Origin: Pseudomonas viridiflava
GTDB lineage: Bacteria; Pseudomonadota; Gammaproteobacteria; Pseudomonadales; Pseudomonadaceae
Reading direction: 5' to 3'
NCBI RefSeq assembly: GCF_900602065.1
Contig: NZ_UWFN01000350.1
Location: forward strand, 1-64,000
Length of the DNA: 64,000 bases
A program made the position numbers and the translations under genes. The stretch's first letter is position 1; each line of letters opens with the position of its first letter. A model generated the notes under the pieces. That model did no database searches, had not been told where the DNA came from, and saw only the letters and a program-made list of their open reading frames with translations. This document shows, in pieces, positions 34,319-42,664 of this stretch.

Positions 34319-35497
34319 TTGTCTATCTTCAAAACAAAACGTGGACACTCGCTTGTCTTGTTAGCTGTCTCTGCATTATTTTCATTACCCGCCCTAGCCT
34401 TTACTGAACTCAGGATCGGGGTTGAAGCTGATGTCCCTCCCTTTGAAAGCCGCAATGCGAATGGCAAACTTGTTGGTCTGAATATTGATTTGGGAAATGC
34501 GCTTTGCAAGCGAATAGGAGTGCGTTGCGTCTGGGTTGAACAGCCCTACGCCACCAATATCGCCGCACTGCAAGCAGACAAATTCGATGTAATCATGCCC
34601 ATGACACCGACGGAAATACGCAGACAGCACGTCGACTTCACCGACGTGATGTACCCCCTATCCAGCCAGTTGGTCACACCCAGGGAGTCGCGACTAAAGC
34701 CCACTGCTACCAGCCTGAAAGGCAAGCGCATTGGCGTACTCAAGGGCACCAGCCGGGAGGCCTTTGCTCAGGCTGTATGGGCAGGCGCCGGGGTCAATGT
34801 CATAAGTTTCAACTTGAACATCGAACTGATCCAACAGCTTATGGCCGGCACCATCGACGCGACGTTACAAGACTCCATCGAAATTTCAGAAGCGCTGCTG
34901 AACAAACCCGCAGGAAGCCAGTTTGTTTTTGCCGGGCCGCCAATAGTCCATCCGATGCTGGGCAGCGGTGTAGCCATGGCAGTGCGTAAAGATGATCAAG
35001 CGCTCAAACACAGACTCAATGAAGCACTTGGCGCGCTCAAAGCAGATGGCACGCAACAGGCCATCGTTGCACGTTACCTTCCGGAAACAGTTGTTGGCGC
35101 GCCGCCCTCCTCATCGCTGCAATTCATAACTGCGGGTCCGGACAGACCGTTTTCGCAAGCAGTGCGGGCGGGTGACTTTCTGTATCTATCAGGCTTGCTT
35201 GGGGATGATGCCGATGGCAAATTCCCGACCGGTACATCTGCCCAGACCGCCGCGATCATGGACAGCATGCGAGCAATCCTGAAGAACAACAGATCGTCCC
35301 TGGACAATGTTGTGAAGTGCACAGTCATCTTGGCCAATATCAAGGACTTTGCTGACATGAACAAGGTTTACGCTAGTTACTTCGCCGCTGAACGGTTCCC
35401 CGCACGCACGACTTTTGAAGCCGCCAGGCTGGTGGCGAACGCAAAGGTGGAAATAGAGTGCATGGCTTACTCCCCCTTAAAGCAGGGGAAAGCGTAA
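34319..35497 (+). CDS. Periplasmic solute-binding protein fused to a RidA/YjgF domain
   Basis: A 392-residue two-domain protein. Residues 1-27 are a signal peptide (cleavage at PALA/F). Residues 28-256 are a family 3 amino-acid-type solute-binding protein (LRIGVEADVPPFESRNANG, FDVIMPMTPTEIRRQHVDF, GKRIGVLKGTS). After a short linker (257-267), residues 268-386 are a RidA domain with PFSQAVRAGDFLYLSG and FPARTTFEAARL. Arg363 and Glu378 match Arg105 and Glu120 of E. coli RidA, the residues linked to enamine/imine deamination. RidA is normally cytosolic, so an exported fusion is unusual. The start is TTG with AAAGG 8 bases upstream. No permease or ATPase gene adjoins it. The domain calls are firm; the function is not known. 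Confidence 0.85.
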   Translation: MSIFKTKRGHSLVLLAVSALFSLPALAFTELRIGVEADVPPFESRNANGKLVGLNIDLGNALCKRIGVRCVWVEQPYATNIAALQADKFDVIMPMTPTEIRRQHVDFTDVMYPLSSQLVTPRESRLKPTATSLKGKRIGVLKGTSREAFAQAVWAGAGVNVISFNLNIELIQQLMAGTIDATLQDSIEISEALLNKPAGSQFVFAGPPIVHPMLGSGVAMAVRKDDQALKHRLNEALGALKADGTQQAIVARYLPETVVGAPPSSSLQFITAGPDRPFSQAVRAGDFLYLSGLLGDDADGKFPTGTSAQTAAIMDSMRAILKNNRSSLDNVVKCTVILANIKDFADMNKVYASYFAAERFPARTTFEAARLVANAKVEIECMAYSPLKQGKA

Positions 35498-35524
35498 AGA
35501 ACTGTGCATGGCGGCATGAAGCTT

Positions 35525-35554
35525 ATGGGGCAATCGCGAACAAACTTGCCCCAT
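35525..35554 (+). terminator. Hairpin between the fusion gene and the response regulator gene
   Basis: ATGGGGCAA and TTGCCCCAT form 9-bp arms with a 12-base loop, 28 bases after the fusion gene stop and between convergent genes. No long T run, so the terminator call is moderate. Confidence 0.55.
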
Positions 35555-35575
35555 ATGTCATCTTGTCCCAGGCAA

Positions 35576-36490
35576 TCAAGCGCCCGGTGAGAAGTGCTTC
35601 TGTACAGTGCCGCGGGCGATCAGTCGGGAAATGTAGTCCATTTTCTGAGCGTCCTGATCGGTGAAGCGGAAGGTCACTTGCAACCACTCGCTTTCCGGCT
35701 TCTGTTCGAAGGCCACGATAGCGTGCAGATAGCCGTTGAGGCGCGCGACTTCATTGTTCTCGCCCTGCTCAAGATCGAGCACAGCCTGCTCAAGGATCTG
35801 CGGCAAGGTTTCGCTGCGACGCACCACCAGCAATGCTTCCTTCAGGGTCAGCGCCTTGATCACGCAACTCTGATTGCCACTCGGCAGGCGCAACTGGCCC
35901 TGACCACGACCTGCTGGCTCTTTCGCAGCGGCCTTCGGCGGGACGGGCGGAGCTTTGGCGATACCGCCAAACCCTGGCGCGGCCGTCGCAGCAGCGCTGG
36001 CGGCAGGACGCACCACCTCAGCCTTGCCACCGGTCAGCGCACTCAGCGAGTCATTGAGCGGTGAGTTCATGCGCGACGGAGCTGTGGACATGACCGCTTC
36101 AAGCTTGCCGACTTTGGCCAGGGCTTTCTTGACCTTGGTCAGCAGCTGTTCGTTGGTGAACGGCTTGCCGACAAAATCGGTCACGCCTGCCTGAATCGCC
36201 TGTACCACGTTCTCCTTGTCGCCACGGCTGGTCACCATGATGAAGGGAACGGTTTTCAGGTAGTTGTCCTGCTCGCGGCACCAGGTCAGCAGCTCAAGGC
36301 CGGACATTTCCGGCATTTCCCAGTCACACAGGATCAAGTCGAACTGCTCGCGGTTCAGGGTGACCTGAGCCTTGCGACCGTTGACGGCGTCCTCGGTGTG
36401 AATACCGGGAAAGTAATTGCGCAGACCTTTCTTAACCAAATCGCGAATGAACGTCGCGTCATCCACAATCAAAACACTGATCTTACTCAT
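35576..36490 (-). CDS. CheY-like response regulator with uncharacterised C-terminal domain
   Basis: A 304-residue cytoplasmic protein starting at MSKISVLIVDDATFIRDL (36490). The receiver domain (1-125) has Asp10/Asp11, phosphorylation site Asp56 (LCDWEMPEM) and Lys in VGKPFTN. A flexible Ala/Pro-rich linker spans about 140-200. The C-terminal domain (about 205-304), with FRFTDQDAQKMDYISRL, is reminiscent of the end of PilZ domains, but I am not sure of this. In PAO1 the equivalent gene (PA5364, from memory) also sits next to phoU. Its partner kinase and output are unknown. Confidence 0.88.
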   Translation of the reverse strand: MSKISVLIVDDATFIRDLVKKGLRNYFPGIHTEDAVNGRKAQVTLNREQFDLILCDWEMPEMSGLELLTWCREQDNYLKTVPFIMVTSRGDKENVVQAIQAGVTDFVGKPFTNEQLLTKVKKALAKVGKLEAVMSTAPSRMNSPLNDSLSALTGGKAEVVRPAASAAATAAPGFGGIAKAPPVPPKAAAKEPAGRGQGQLRLPSGNQSCVIKALTLKEALLVVRRSETLPQILEQAVLDLEQGENNEVARLNGYLHAIVAFEQKPESEWLQVTFRFTDQDAQKMDYISRLIARGTVQKHFSPGA

Positions 36491-36653
36491 CGACGCTCCT
36501 GCGGGTGTGTCGCCAGTGCTGGCGAACTGCGTTGATGCTGAACACACCCTATATTTCGGCAAGCATAGCGCTGGCTGATGGCCAAAGGCCAACCTGTTTG
36601 ACGGCGCCAGGACATTTAATTCGCGGGCGGCTGGAATTCTCACGCCCGAGAAC

Positions 36654-36686
36654 AAAAACGCCCAGCTGCGAGCTGGGCGTTTTTTT
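36654..36686. terminator. Rho-independent terminator of phoU
   Basis: CGCCCAGCT and AGCTGGGCG form a 9-bp stem with a GCG loop, flanked by A5 and T7. It lies 12 bases after the phoU stop and ends the pst-phoU transcript. Confidence 0.88.
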
Positions 36687-36697
36687 CGCAGGCAATC

Positions 36698-37459
36698 TTA
36701 CTTATCGTCAGTTTTGCCCGGAACATTAGCGCTTTCGCTTGATATGCCCTGGACCTCTTCTTTCATGCGTTTGAGGCCCATGTGCCGTACGTCGGTTCCG
36801 CGCACGAGGTAGATGACCAACTCGGAAATGTTACGGGCGTGATCACCAATACGCTCCAGCGAACGCAGTACCCAAATCACGTTGAGCACGCGGGAGATCG
36901 AACGCGGATCCTCCATCATGTAGGTCGCCAGCTCACGCAGGGCGGTCTTGTATTCGCGGTCGATGACTTTGTCGTACTGAGCCACGGAAAGCGCCAGCTC
37001 GGCGTCGAAGCGAGCAAACGAATCCAGAGCATCGCGCACCATGTTGCGTACCTGATCGCCAATGTGGCGAACTTCGACGTAACCACGAGGCGACTCGCCT
37101 TCTTCGCACAACTGAATGGCGCGACGAGCGATCTTGGTGGACTCGTCACCGATGCGCTCCAGATCGATTACCGACTTGGAGATGCTGATGATCAGACGCA
37201 GGTCTGAAGCTGCCGGCTGGCGACGCGCCAGGATACGCAGGCACTCTTCATCGATGTTGCGCTCCATCTGGTTAATGCGATCGTCGACTTCACGAACGCG
37301 CTGGGCCAGACCGGAATCCGCTTCGATCAAGGCAGTCACAGCATCGTTGACCTGCTTCTCGACCAAACCGCCCATTTCGAGCAGATGGCTGCGTACTTCT
37401 TCAAGCTCAGCGTTGAACTGTTGCGAGATGTGATGCGTGAGGCTGTCTTTATGAATCAT
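36698..37459 (-). CDS. phoU: Phosphate signalling protein PhoU
   Basis: A 253-residue cytoplasmic all-helical protein made of two PhoU repeats. The repeats are marked by EEVRSHLLEMGGLVEKQVND (about 19-38) and the second-half segment LRSLERIGDHARNISELVIY. The EERIGDE-like ERIGDESTKIARRAI lies near 105. PhoU connects the Pst transporter to PhoR and keeps the regulon off when phosphate is plentiful. It follows pstB by 67 bases and ends at the terminator. Confidence 0.96.
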   Translation of the reverse strand: MIHKDSLTHHISQQFNAELEEVRSHLLEMGGLVEKQVNDAVTALIEADSGLAQRVREVDDRINQMERNIDEECLRILARRQPAASDLRLIISISKSVIDLERIGDESTKIARRAIQLCEEGESPRGYVEVRHIGDQVRNMVRDALDSFARFDAELALSVAQYDKVIDREYKTALRELATYMMEDPRSISRVLNVIWVLRSLERIGDHARNISELVIYLVRGTDVRHMGLKRMKEEVQGISSESANVPGKTDDK

Positions 37460-37526
37460 GCTTGGTGTCCTTGGAACGTCCGGTTAAGTGCGAAAACGCA
37501 GCGGTGCTTCAGGGTTTGAGCAGGAC

Positions 37527-38360
37527 CTAGCCGTAACGACCGGTGATGTAGTCTTCAGTCTGTTTTTTAGCCGGGTTGGTGAACATCGTGTCCGTGTCAC
37601 CGAACTCGACCAGTTTGCCCATGTACATAAACGCGGTGTAATCCGAAACCCGTGCCGCCTGCTGCATGTTGTGGGTAACGATCACAATGGTGTATTTGGA
37701 TTTCAGTTCGTAGATCAGTTCTTCAACTTTCAACGTCGAAATGGGGTCGAGCGCTGAACAGGGTTCGTCGAGCAGCAGGACTTCCGGCTCCACGGCGATG
37801 GTCCGGGCGATCACCAGACGTTGCTGTTGACCGCCGGAAAGGCCTAGCGCTGACTCGTGCAGACGATCTTTGACTTCGTCCCACAGCGCTGCAGCCTTGA
37901 GTGCCCACTCGACAGCTTCATCGAGTACGCGCTTTTTGTTGATGCCCTGGATCCGCAAGCCATACACCACGTTTTCGTAGATGGTCTTGGGGAACGGGTT
38001 GGGCTTCTGGAACACCATACCCACACGGCGACGCAACTCGGCGACGTCCTCACCTTTGGTGTAGATGTCGTGCCCGTACAGATTGATTGCGCCCTTTACG
38101 CTGCAGCCGTCGACCAGATCGTTCATACGGTTGAACGTACGCAATAACGTCGACTTGCCGCAGCCGGACGGACCGATGAAGGCCGTCACGCGCTGTTTCG
38201 GAATGTTCAGGCTGACATCGAACAAGGCCTGTTTGTCACCGTAAAACAGGTTCAGACCCGGCACTTCGATGGCCACGGTTTCGTCGGCCAGATGCAGGCC
38301 TGACTTGTTGCGCCCCAGGGCCGACATATTGATGCCTCGTGCCGGGTTTTCATGCTGCAT
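37527..38360 (-). CDS. pstB: Phosphate ABC transporter ATP-binding protein PstB
   Basis: A 277-residue ATPase that powers phosphate uptake. The start chosen, MQHENPARG (38360), has AGGGAG 8 bases before it; a Met 11 codons later is possible. Walker A is GPSGCGKSTLL, the signature LSGGQQQRLVIARTIA, and Walker B VLLLDEPCSALDP. MVFQKPNPFPKTIYENV is the usual PstB Q-loop region. A palindromic repeat separates it from pstA, which could lower its expression relative to pstSCA. Confidence 0.96.
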   Translation of the reverse strand: MQHENPARGINMSALGRNKSGLHLADETVAIEVPGLNLFYGDKQALFDVSLNIPKQRVTAFIGPSGCGKSTLLRTFNRMNDLVDGCSVKGAINLYGHDIYTKGEDVAELRRRVGMVFQKPNPFPKTIYENVVYGLRIQGINKKRVLDEAVEWALKAAALWDEVKDRLHESALGLSGGQQQRLVIARTIAVEPEVLLLDEPCSALDPISTLKVEELIYELKSKYTIVIVTHNMQQAARVSDYTAFMYMGKLVEFGDTDTMFTNPAKKQTEDYITGRYG

Positions 38361-38435
38361 GGAATTGCTCCCTACGCTAACCATTCTGTTGAACCGCCCT
38401 TCTCAAACAAAATACAACCGTCTGATTGATCGGGT

Positions 38436-38526
38436 CTGTAGGAGCTGTCGGAGGTAACGACGGCCGCGAAGCGGTGTGTCATACAAATCGCTATCGCTGC
38501 CTCGCGTTACTCGTGAGCTCCTACAG
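38436..38526. repeat. Intergenic palindrome, family C, decayed
   Basis: Ends CTGTAGGAGCT and AGCTCCTACAG with partly matching arms related to 32898-32988 (shared TCGCTGCCTCGCG and CTCGTGAGCTCC). It lies inside the pst operon, between pstA and pstB. Confidence 0.75.
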
Positions 38527-38557
38527 GCCAATTGTTGGGCGACCTCTAATCATTCAA

Positions 38558-40228
38558 TCAACTGTCCAGCGCTTTGTATTTCTCGCGCAGGTGGTTACGA
38601 ATGGCCACCGCCGACAGGTTGAGCAAGGCAATCACTAGTACCAGCAACAATGCCGTGGCGTATACCAGAGGGCGTGCCGCTTCGACATTGGGGCTCTGGA
38701 AGCCCACGTCGTAAATATGGAACCCCAAGTGCATGATCTTCTGATCCAGATGCAGGTAAGGGTAGTTGCCATTCACCGGCAGCGAAGGCGCCAGCTTGAC
38801 CACGCCCACCAGCATCAGTGGCGCGACTTCACCTGCTGCGCGGGCAACTGCCAGAATCAGGCCGGTCATCATGGCCGGACTGGCCATGGGCAAAACGATC
38901 TTCCACAGCGTTTCGGCCTTGGTAGCGCCCAGCGCCAGTGAGCCTTCGCGAATGGTGCGCGGGATACGCGCCAAGCCTTCTTCAGTGGCGACGATCACTA
39001 CCGGCACCGCCAGCAATGCCAGGGTCAGCGATGCCCAGAGCAGGCCCGGCGTACCAAAGGTCGGTGCAGGCAGCGCTTCGGGGAAGAACAACCTGTCCAG
39101 CGATCCGCCCAGCACATACACAAAGAAGCCCAACCCGAACACGCCGTACACAATCGCCGGGACACCCGCGAGATTGTTTACCGCGATACGTATCAAGCGA
39201 GTCACCGGACCTTGCCTGGCGTACTCGCGCAGATAAACCGCTGCCAAGACGCCAAACGGCGTAACGATGACGGCCATGATCAGGGTCATCATCACCGTGC
39301 CGAAAATCGCCGGGAAAATCCCGCCTTCGGTGTTGGCTTCTCGCGGATCCTCACTGAGGAACTCCCAGAGCTTCTTGAAGTAGAAACCCAGCTTGGTAAT
39401 CGTGCCCATACCGTTGGGCTGATAGGCATGCACGACCTTGCCCAGACTGATTTCGACTTCTTTGCCGTTGGCATCACGCGCAGTCAGGCTGTCGCGATCA
39501 AATGCTTCGTGCAATGAGGTAAGGCGCGCCTCGATGACCTTATAGCGGCTGTCCAGCTCTGCGCGTTCGCTGGCCATGTCAGCCTGGGCTTGCGCATCAA
39601 GCCTGCCATCCAGCTCCAGTTTGCGGGCCTGCAAGCGCAGACGTTCGATGCCGTGGTTGATTGCACCGACATCCTTCTTTTCCAACTGATAAAGCTCGCG
39701 GGCAAGACCTTCGACACGCTTGATGCGTTCTTGCAGCGTCGGCCAGGCCGCTTCGCCTTCAGCGACGACCTTGCCACCCTCTTTGACGTTAACCAGATAG
39801 CCATAGAAATTGCCCCACTCGCGGCGCTCAAGGGTCATCAGCTCAGGCGGCAAGCTCTGCTCAGACAGCCATTCGCCCACAACCCAGGTGAAATCGCTGG
39901 GGTTGACGTCACGATTACCGACCTTGACCAGTTCGCGGGTCATGAACTCAGGGCCTTCTTCCGGGACCGGCAAACCGGCCCCTTTGAGGCGTGCGCGAGG
40001 GACTTGTTCTTTCTCGACCACTTCGCCGATCAGAACATGTTTCTCCTGATTGGGTACGTCGTACTGCGCATACATCAGATCAGCCGGCCAGAAATGGCCA
40101 AGGCCGCGCACGGCGATCACTGACAACAGGCCCAGGGTCATGATGACCGCAATGGATACCGCACCCGCGCTCATCCAGACGCCAGGGGCGCCTGTTTTGA
40201 ACCAACTCTTGAGGGAGTTCTGTTTCAC
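38558..40228 (-). CDS. pstA: Phosphate ABC transporter permease PstA, long form
   Basis: A 556-residue inner-membrane permease, much longer than E. coli PstA (about 296). TM1 lies at 20-41. Residues 42-305 form a periplasmic insert (DUF3333-like) with a coiled coil at about 163-245 (LQERIKRVEGLARELYQLEK). The permease core begins near 305 (FGTVMMTLIMAVIVTPFGVL). The cytoplasmic EAA loop is in EGSLALGATKAETLWKIVLP. The start is GTG (40228) with AAGGAAGG upstream. It works with PstC, PstB and PstS and lies 15 bases from pstC. Confidence 0.95.
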   Translation of the reverse strand: MKQNSLKSWFKTGAPGVWMSAGAVSIAVIMTLGLLSVIAVRGLGHFWPADLMYAQYDVPNQEKHVLIGEVVEKEQVPRARLKGAGLPVPEEGPEFMTRELVKVGNRDVNPSDFTWVVGEWLSEQSLPPELMTLERREWGNFYGYLVNVKEGGKVVAEGEAAWPTLQERIKRVEGLARELYQLEKKDVGAINHGIERLRLQARKLELDGRLDAQAQADMASERAELDSRYKVIEARLTSLHEAFDRDSLTARDANGKEVEISLGKVVHAYQPNGMGTITKLGFYFKKLWEFLSEDPREANTEGGIFPAIFGTVMMTLIMAVIVTPFGVLAAVYLREYARQGPVTRLIRIAVNNLAGVPAIVYGVFGLGFFVYVLGGSLDRLFFPEALPAPTFGTPGLLWASLTLALLAVPVVIVATEEGLARIPRTIREGSLALGATKAETLWKIVLPMASPAMMTGLILAVARAAGEVAPLMLVGVVKLAPSLPVNGNYPYLHLDQKIMHLGFHIYDVGFQSPNVEAARPLVYATALLLVLVIALLNLSAVAIRNHLREKYKALDS

Positions 40229-40243
40229 GAACTTCTACCTTCC

Positions 40244-42529
40244 TTAGAGAGACGAGTATTTCTTGCGCAGGCGCTGACGGATCAGCTCTGCGAGGGTGTT
40301 CATCACAAAGGTGAACATCAGCAGCACCAGTGCTGCGAGGAACAACACCCGATAGTGACTTCCACCCACTTCCGACTCAGGCATCTCAACGGCCACGTTG
40401 GCCGCCAGCGTGCGCATCCCCTCAAACAGGTTCATGTCCATGATCGGCGTATTGCCGGTGGCCATGAGCACGATCATTGTTTCGCCCACTGCGCGCCCCA
40501 TGCCGATCATCAACGCCGAGAAAATGCCCGGGCTTGCGGTAAGGATCACCACACGGGTCATGGTCTGCCACGGCGTCGCGCCCAACGCCAGCGAGCCAAG
40601 CGTCAGGCCGCGAGGCACACTGAATACCGCATCTTCGGCAATCGAGTAGATATTCGGAATAACGGCAAAGCCCATGGCAATGCCGACCACCAATGCGTTG
40701 CGCTGATCGTAGGTGATGCCCAGATCGTGGGAGATCCACATGCGCATGTCACCGCCGAAGAACCAGTTTTCCAGATGCGGGCTCATGCTCAGCGAGAACC
40801 AGCCCACCAGCAGTACCACGGGCAACAGGATCGCGCTTTCCCAGCCATCGGGAACCCGCAAACGAATCGAGTCAGGCAAACGGCTCCAGATGAATCCTGC
40901 AAGCAGAATACCGATCGGCGTCAGCAACATCAGGCTGAATACACCCGGCAGATGCCCTTCCAGATACGGTGCCAAAAACAGCCCGGCGAAGAAGCCGAGA
41001 ATCACCGTCGGCATGGCTTCCATCAGCTCGATGACCGGCTTGACCTTGCGGCGCAGACTCGGGGCCATGAAGTAGGCCGTGTAAATCGCGGCAGCAACAG
41101 CCAGTGGCGCAGCCAGCAACATGGCGTAGAACGCGGCCTTGAGCGTGCCGTAGGTCAGCGGTGCCAGGCTCAGCTTGGGCTCGAAATCACTATTGGACGC
41201 AGTCGACTGCCAAACGTATTGGGGCGCGTCGTAGTTCTCGTACCAGACCTTGCCCCACAAGGCGGTCCAGGAAACCTCCGGGTGCGGATTCTTCAGGCTC
41301 ATCGGCCGCAACGCACCGCCCTGCTCTACCAGAATCTGATCCGCACGCGGCGACAGAGCAAAAATACCCGAACCGTCAGCAACTTTTTCGACCAGCAACG
41401 TGCGATGCGCAGTGCTATGGAAAACCCCGAGCTGCCCGGAAGCATCGAGTGCGATGAAGCCTTTACGCCTTTGCTCGGCAGTAATCTGGGCAATAGGCGA
41501 GTTGCCCATCTGGAAGTCGCGAATATGCATGAAGCGCTGTTCGCCATCGACGTCGCGCGCCATGAACCACTGCGCCATGCCGCCCTTGGAGTTACCGATG
41601 ATCAGCGAAATACCGCCGACCAGCTGCGTACTGGCAGTGATCTCGGCATTGCCGTCTTCAAGCAATTTATAGCGGCCATTGAGCGTGCGATCGCGCAGGC
41701 TGAAGACATCGGCCTGAGCACGGCCGTTGATCACATACAGCCATTGCTGACGTGGATCGATATAAATGGCTTTGACCGTCGCGGACATCTGCGGCAACTC
41801 GATGCGACTCTGCTCGCTGGTCACCTCGCCGGTCATCATGTTTTCTTCTTTCGTCAGCGACAACACGTGCAGCTGTGTGCCGGTGGTGCCCGCAACTAAC
41901 AGCTTCTCGCCATTGGCATTGATGCTGACATGCTCAACCGCCCGCCCTTCTTCATCCAGCACCAGCGGCGCTTCGCCGTAGGGCCAGGTGATGGTCGGCG
42001 TGATGGTCTTCTGGTTGTTCGGGTAAGTGATCAGGTAGCCGTGTCTGAACGCCAGCACCTGGCCATTGGACAAGCCAAGTGCAATTAGCGGTGTGCCGGG
42101 CTGGTCCTGACCAATCGACGCTACGCTCACGCCTGCGGGCAGAGGCAGGCCGACCCGCTTGAGCTCTGCGCCGTCGGCAATGCTGAAAAACACCGCTTCG
42201 CCCTTGTCGGAAACGCGCAGTCCCACCTGATTCTGTTCTTCGACAGTCAGCATCAGTGGCTTGCCGGCATCGTTCAGCCAGGCAGGGTTCAGAGCGTCGC
42301 GCGCAGTCAGGCTCGCGCCCTGAAACAACGGCGCAACGACATAGGCCAGGTAAAAGAAAATCAAGGTGATAGCCGCAAGCACGGCGAGGCCGCCAATGGC
42401 GACATACCAACGGGTCAGGCGGTCCTTGAAGGCGCGGATGCGGCGCCTGCGTTGCAGCTCAGGCGTATTGAAATCAATGCGCTTGGCAGGTGAATTCTGA
42501 TTCATTGATGAATTGGCCAGATCATTCAT
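40244..42529 (-). CDS. pstC: Phosphate ABC transporter permease PstC, long form
   Basis: A 761-residue permease, more than twice the E. coli length (319). TM1 lies near 43-68. About 75-455 is a periplasmic insert built of beta-rich repeats (for example GTPLIALGLSNGQVLAFRHG and VSINANGEKLLVAGTTGTQL), which looks like a beta-propeller. The permease core follows (LKAAFYAMLLAAPLAVAAAI) with the EAA loop GLTLGSLALGATPWQTMTRV. The ATG at 42529 has AGGGTG 6 bases upstream; a GTG two codons earlier is the alternative. Long PstC/PstA forms are usual in Pseudomonas; the insert's role is unknown. Confidence 0.95.
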   Translation of the reverse strand: MNDLANSSMNQNSPAKRIDFNTPELQRRRRIRAFKDRLTRWYVAIGGLAVLAAITLIFFYLAYVVAPLFQGASLTARDALNPAWLNDAGKPLMLTVEEQNQVGLRVSDKGEAVFFSIADGAELKRVGLPLPAGVSVASIGQDQPGTPLIALGLSNGQVLAFRHGYLITYPNNQKTITPTITWPYGEAPLVLDEEGRAVEHVSINANGEKLLVAGTTGTQLHVLSLTKEENMMTGEVTSEQSRIELPQMSATVKAIYIDPRQQWLYVINGRAQADVFSLRDRTLNGRYKLLEDGNAEITASTQLVGGISLIIGNSKGGMAQWFMARDVDGEQRFMHIRDFQMGNSPIAQITAEQRRKGFIALDASGQLGVFHSTAHRTLLVEKVADGSGIFALSPRADQILVEQGGALRPMSLKNPHPEVSWTALWGKVWYENYDAPQYVWQSTASNSDFEPKLSLAPLTYGTLKAAFYAMLLAAPLAVAAAIYTAYFMAPSLRRKVKPVIELMEAMPTVILGFFAGLFLAPYLEGHLPGVFSLMLLTPIGILLAGFIWSRLPDSIRLRVPDGWESAILLPVVLLVGWFSLSMSPHLENWFFGGDMRMWISHDLGITYDQRNALVVGIAMGFAVIPNIYSIAEDAVFSVPRGLTLGSLALGATPWQTMTRVVILTASPGIFSALMIGMGRAVGETMIVLMATGNTPIMDMNLFEGMRTLAANVAVEMPESEVGGSHYRVLFLAALVLLMFTFVMNTLAELIRQRLRKKYSSL

Positions 42530-42580
42530 GCGCACACCCTAGCCGCCCTGTATGACAAAAACATTACAGCGGGGTGACGC

Positions 42581-42633
42581 AAAAAAGCCCGCCCCCAGGA
42601 TCATGGCAGCGAACTGTTCAGTTAATGGTGGGC
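42581..42633 (-). terminator. Terminator-like hairpin between pstS and pstC
   Basis: On the minus strand GCCCACC pairs imperfectly with GGCGGGC across a large loop and is followed by TTTTTT, 31 bases after the pstS stop. A leaky terminator here would make pstS more abundant than pstCAB, as in other pst operons. Confidence 0.55.
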
Positions 42634-42664
42634 CTGATTAGAACAGATCCCACCATAACCCGGA

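Noticed and set aside
40355..41899. 514-codon open frame antisense to pstC
   Set aside because: It mirrors the codon pattern of a well supported permease gene in high-GC DNA. It is His/Gln/Arg-rich with no domain and no ribosome binding site.
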